Source: Eretmocerus hayati | Taxonomy: Eukaryota; Arthropoda; Insecta; Hymenoptera; Aphelinidae | NCBI GenBank assembly: GCA_029851415.1 | Contig: CM056742.1 | Location: forward strand, 156,927,121-156,991,120 | Direction: 5' to 3' | Length of the DNA: 64,000 bases | Shown here: positions 60,561 to 64,000 of the stretch, in pieces | How the letters are laid out: each line of letters starts with the position of its first letter | Numbering within the stretch: position 1 is the first letter of the stretch | Made by a program: the position numbers and the translations under genes | The notes under the pieces: generated by a model | The model's database searches: none | What the model was told of the DNA's origin: nothing | What the model saw: only the letters and a program-made list of their open reading frames with translations

Positions 60561-61007
60561 ATTATGTGTTCAAATGTTTCTCATGATCGTCGGCCCCTCG
60601 TGAGGGGCTTGGGATTTGGGAATCATCCGTCTGTAGTTTATGGGTAAGTTAAAGGACCAATCGACTGTGTTATCTACAGCCTCTCATTGATCCGTGGATG
60701 AAAATATCCATCTGCAATAATTATTAAATAATCATTCCATCGAGTGAACGAAAACAGCACAAACTGTAGAGTGCGGGCGCGGCGAGCCGACTCGGCGAAC
60801 AGCGCTGTGCACTGCTGTGCACTGCTGTACACTGCTGTTCGCTGCTGTTCGCTCGTCACTCGCCGCCAGTTCACCCTGCGGGCCGTCGTTCGCCTCCTTT
60901 TGGAGGATAGGCCGTACAGCCGTAAACAGCAGTGAACAGCAACGAACAGCGACGACTGGCAACCGAGCGACACCGAGCGACACAGTGGCATACCCCTCGT
61001 GATATTG

Positions 61008-64000
61008 CCTTGCTAACTCAAGCCAGTGATATGCTTTTATCTAATAAAAATTATGCAAAATTTGTAAGAGAAAAGAGAACAAGTCAAAGTATAGAATAAC
61101 ATTGGAATTAGGATACAAACGAATCCGGGCTGCTTGTGACATCGCAAATCTGATAAGGATATTCAAATTTTAAGACGTCCACTTTCGGGAGTGGTTTCCG
61201 AGCACCACAACGCCTCTCCCACATTTTAAATACAGTATAGTATACCACTCCTGACTCCTCTTGAATATTCTCGAAGACAGTAGAGGCTGATGCTTGATAT
61301 GCGCTCGGTCTGATGTTTCGTCTTTCCTCCGTGATGTCACTGTATTATATAGTGTCTCCGTAGCTGTATATCCCTGCTTCTTCTTATCTTGACTGATGCA
61401 AAGTAATTTTGAAAAAAAAAAAGGGCCAAGAGGCGGACGAGTCGATGACGCGACGGAAAACTGAGAAAACTTTTTATCTTTAAAAGTGTGCCTTGTCTCG
61501 TGGCTATAAGATAACTTTTTCTTTTCCATATTCACATACAGCCTTGAAATTTTGTCGCAAGTTTTTTTTGGTGGTTGAATTTTATATGAAACATGGATTA
61601 AAAGAATTTCTCACACTTTCATCCTAAACTATCAACTGCTCTGAATTGGTTTATAATATGTTATTTAGTGTAATGATGGTAATTAAGGGTGAATTAAGTG
61701 TGGTTTCATATTTGGATTTGAAAATTTTATAAATAGACAAATATAATTCACAGTAATAGTGTGTAATATACTTAAGACGATGGCAAAACAAACGATTAAT
61801 CCAAACGATGCGGATCGAAATTTTGCTTCTTGTATCAGCATGGTAAATATTTACCTGCTCAAGATTAATTTCGTCGCGAGATGATAATTTATTATGTTCC
61901 GGCTCCGATGGCGTTGTACGAATAATGTCTGCTCGTTTTATATAACCTAACCGTTATACTCTGCGTCAACACTAATTTATGCTTTTTGAAAGCCGTTTAC
62001 TGGCTTCTAGAACATTCTCAAAATCGTGTCACTGTGATTTTATCCAAAAATTATTATTATTCCATAGAATCAAGAAAACATTCAAATCAGCTGTTATGTG
62101 TTTTCAGCTTAAGATTCAAAATTACAAAATAACCAAACACTCATAAGAGCATCAATCAAACAATCTCAAGTTCAAGACTCTCGAATGATGTAATTCATAG
62201 ATTACAAATGTCGATCTCGTCCTTGAAGATCGTTATCGAGATATATGTATACAGCTCACATCGCACGTTCAAGATCGACATTTATATTGATACTTTTGAG
62301 CCAATTCATCGTGACAATAGTTTCTTACGTGCGTCACGTTTCTTTCATTTTCAAGACAATTGCACTTCGTCTTTATTTTTTTTTCTCTTTCAATCAGATC
62401 AGTGGTATCTTATATAGGTACTTATATATCTCGAGGCGATAACCGAAAATCTTCAACAACAACGATCCGATACTCTTAGATACACCTTATAAAGCTCGAT
62501 GAGATTGAGACTTATATCGAAGGATTGAAGTAAGTGGATTTATAAGAGGATTTTGTCAAGAGTGAGAGAGTGGGTGGTTTGTAAGTGGTTGTATAGAGTG
62601 TCAAAGCTTTAAACGGAGTTTCCTGTCACTCGGATAATCGAGATTATCGCTTTCACCGATTTTGCTTTGTGCATTCGCGGAAATGGGAAAAGAAAGAGGG
62701 TAATATTTTCAGGTTATAGCAAAGCTTGAAGCTTATACATATGTATAGCAATAGAAACACAGTGCATCTAATTAATGGAATAATTATGATTTGGCTGTGA
62801 GATAACGTCGACGGAGGCACGTCAGCTCGCGTGTGCACAAACATGATTTTCGCCTATTTTGTATGCCAGCAATCTTATCGATTTTACTTTCAAAGGTCGC
62901 GGAATAGGTTATCAGTGAATCACTCTTTGGGTGTGGAGCAAACTCCTTTTTCGTAATTACACTTGTCTCGATCGATTGTTTGTTTGTATTGATTTTGGCT
63001 CGACGGTGAGCTTCGTACGTACATATGGGGAACTCTGTATTTTTGAGTTTTGAAAGCTTGAAAAATCAGCTATCGACTGATTTTTACAACAGTACTTATA
63101 TGTGGATGAATATTATATTCCGGTAAAATATAGCATGCTATGTTTGTTTCTGGTACGATTGTCGATGGGAAATTTTTCATCGCTTGTATTACTCACGCGA
63201 GTACTCATGTGAAACACTCACGGAATATAAACACGATAAAACACTAAATAGTCCTCAAGATTCGATGCGAAAGGATCCATTTTAAGGACAACCTATTACA
63301 CAACAAAAAGAAATCCTTACTCTCAGATTGCCATCGTGTCTTACTGTTGCATCTTACATTCGTTCAAATCTGACCGTCAGATGAGAAAGAACAGCTTTTT
63401 TCTTCATGTCAGAAAATACGATGATGTCAAGAATATTCGACTTCAATAAAGGTTCGTCGTCTAAGAATCAGGCGGATTTTGTCTCACAGGTCTTCTGATG
63501 CATCGAGCTATGTTTACACACGTGAAACTGTTCAAAGTTGAATACTCAATTGCTCGACGAATAATTTTGTATATGATTGTGATTTTTGTGTGTTCGCGAA
63601 TCGTCAAGATCTCAATCATGGATTTTCAAGAGTTATAAAAAGTAGATGGAATTATTTTCCCATCTCTTGCAAAAGGAGTATAATCTAACCTATTATAAAC
63701 ATAAACATGGATCGGTGAGCCTGAGAGTTCTGCAGTTCAGCTACAAATTATGCTTGCTGTAAGATCAAATCCCGCTTCAGACGAAGCGCTTGCTTATTTT
63801 GAAGATTTTCATCTCACATTTGTTGCATCATGCTCTAAGCATGAAATCAATCTGAAGGTAAGGATTTCTTTTTGTAGTGTACAACGATAACAAACCTGAA
63901 TTTTGACCAAAAGCTGAATAATTGGGAGATTCAAGCGATTCAAGTGTGTGTACAAATTACGTGATGAGAATGCATGTTTGGCGTCAAGAAAATCATTCCA
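61008..64000. other. AT-rich stretch without a recognised gene
   Basis: No mobile element, RNA gene or known protein seen. A minus-strand frame at 61170-61535 (121 codons) is unrecognised and composition-driven. Confidence 0.5.

Larger units (their letters stand above)
57690..60999. mobile_element. 3.3-kb composite element with about 700-bp inverted arms and 8-bp target duplication
   Basis: TGATATTG occurs directly outside both ends (57682-57689 and 61000-61007). The arms 57690-58390 and 60301-60999 are near-perfect reverse complements beginning CGAGGGGTATGCCACTGTGT. Near the end they carry short 10-bp-phased boxes and further in a tRNA-like sequence with a T run. The 1.9-kb middle has no transposase but contains another nested element. 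An 8-bp duplication with long inverted ends suggests a MULE-, hAT- or P-like non-autonomous foldback; the superfamily is unresolved. Confidence 0.92.

Overview
The window looks like gene-poor nuclear DNA from an animal, most likely an insect and possibly a hymenopteran. The evidence is the AT-rich sequence, the abundant microsatellites, the many short non-autonomous transposons, a decayed Bel/Pao retrotransposon, and a 100-base N gap typical of scaffolding. The order-level guess is an inference. There is no compact gene array, no rRNA, no convincing tRNA gene and no complete recognisable protein-coding gene. Only a few open frames look coding-like; they are listed with low confidence.

Layout. 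At 0.5-1.3 kb lies a Bel/Pao integrase remnant, split by a 329-bp palindromic element; a second 329-bp copy sits at 1.92-2.25 kb. At 2.26-3.2 kb are two adjacent degenerate minisatellites. Around 8.3-9.1, 10.06-10.28 and 14.75-15.15 kb are three short inverted-repeat elements whose ends carry related motifs. At 17.4-19.8 kb is a cluster of foldback structures and a GC-rich island. The gap is at 20,848-20,947. A small element flanked by TAA duplications is at 22.46-22.75 kb. At 27.55-29.68 kb two elements lie almost side by side; each has a second copy elsewhere (56.09-57.50 and 8.29-9.11 kb). At 39.2-40.36 kb is a foldback whose arms are tandem arrays of about 80-bp units. At 43.45-45.56 kb is a near-perfect 2.1-kb palindrome, and at 51.12-52.56 kb a 1.44-kb palindrome. 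At 57.69-61.0 kb is a 3.3-kb element with about 700-bp inverted arms and an 8-bp target duplication. It contains a third member of the 329-bp palindrome family, which is itself interrupted by a 625-bp palindrome. The remainder is AT-rich DNA with simple repeats.

The strongest theme is palindromy at every scale. The two intact 329-bp elements have the same length, similar ends and a common centre, yet their arms have diverged from each other while staying self-complementary within each copy. This implies within-element homogenisation or selection on the hairpin. Several other families reuse similar short words. The kb-scale palindromes, if transcribed, would form long double-stranded hairpin RNAs.
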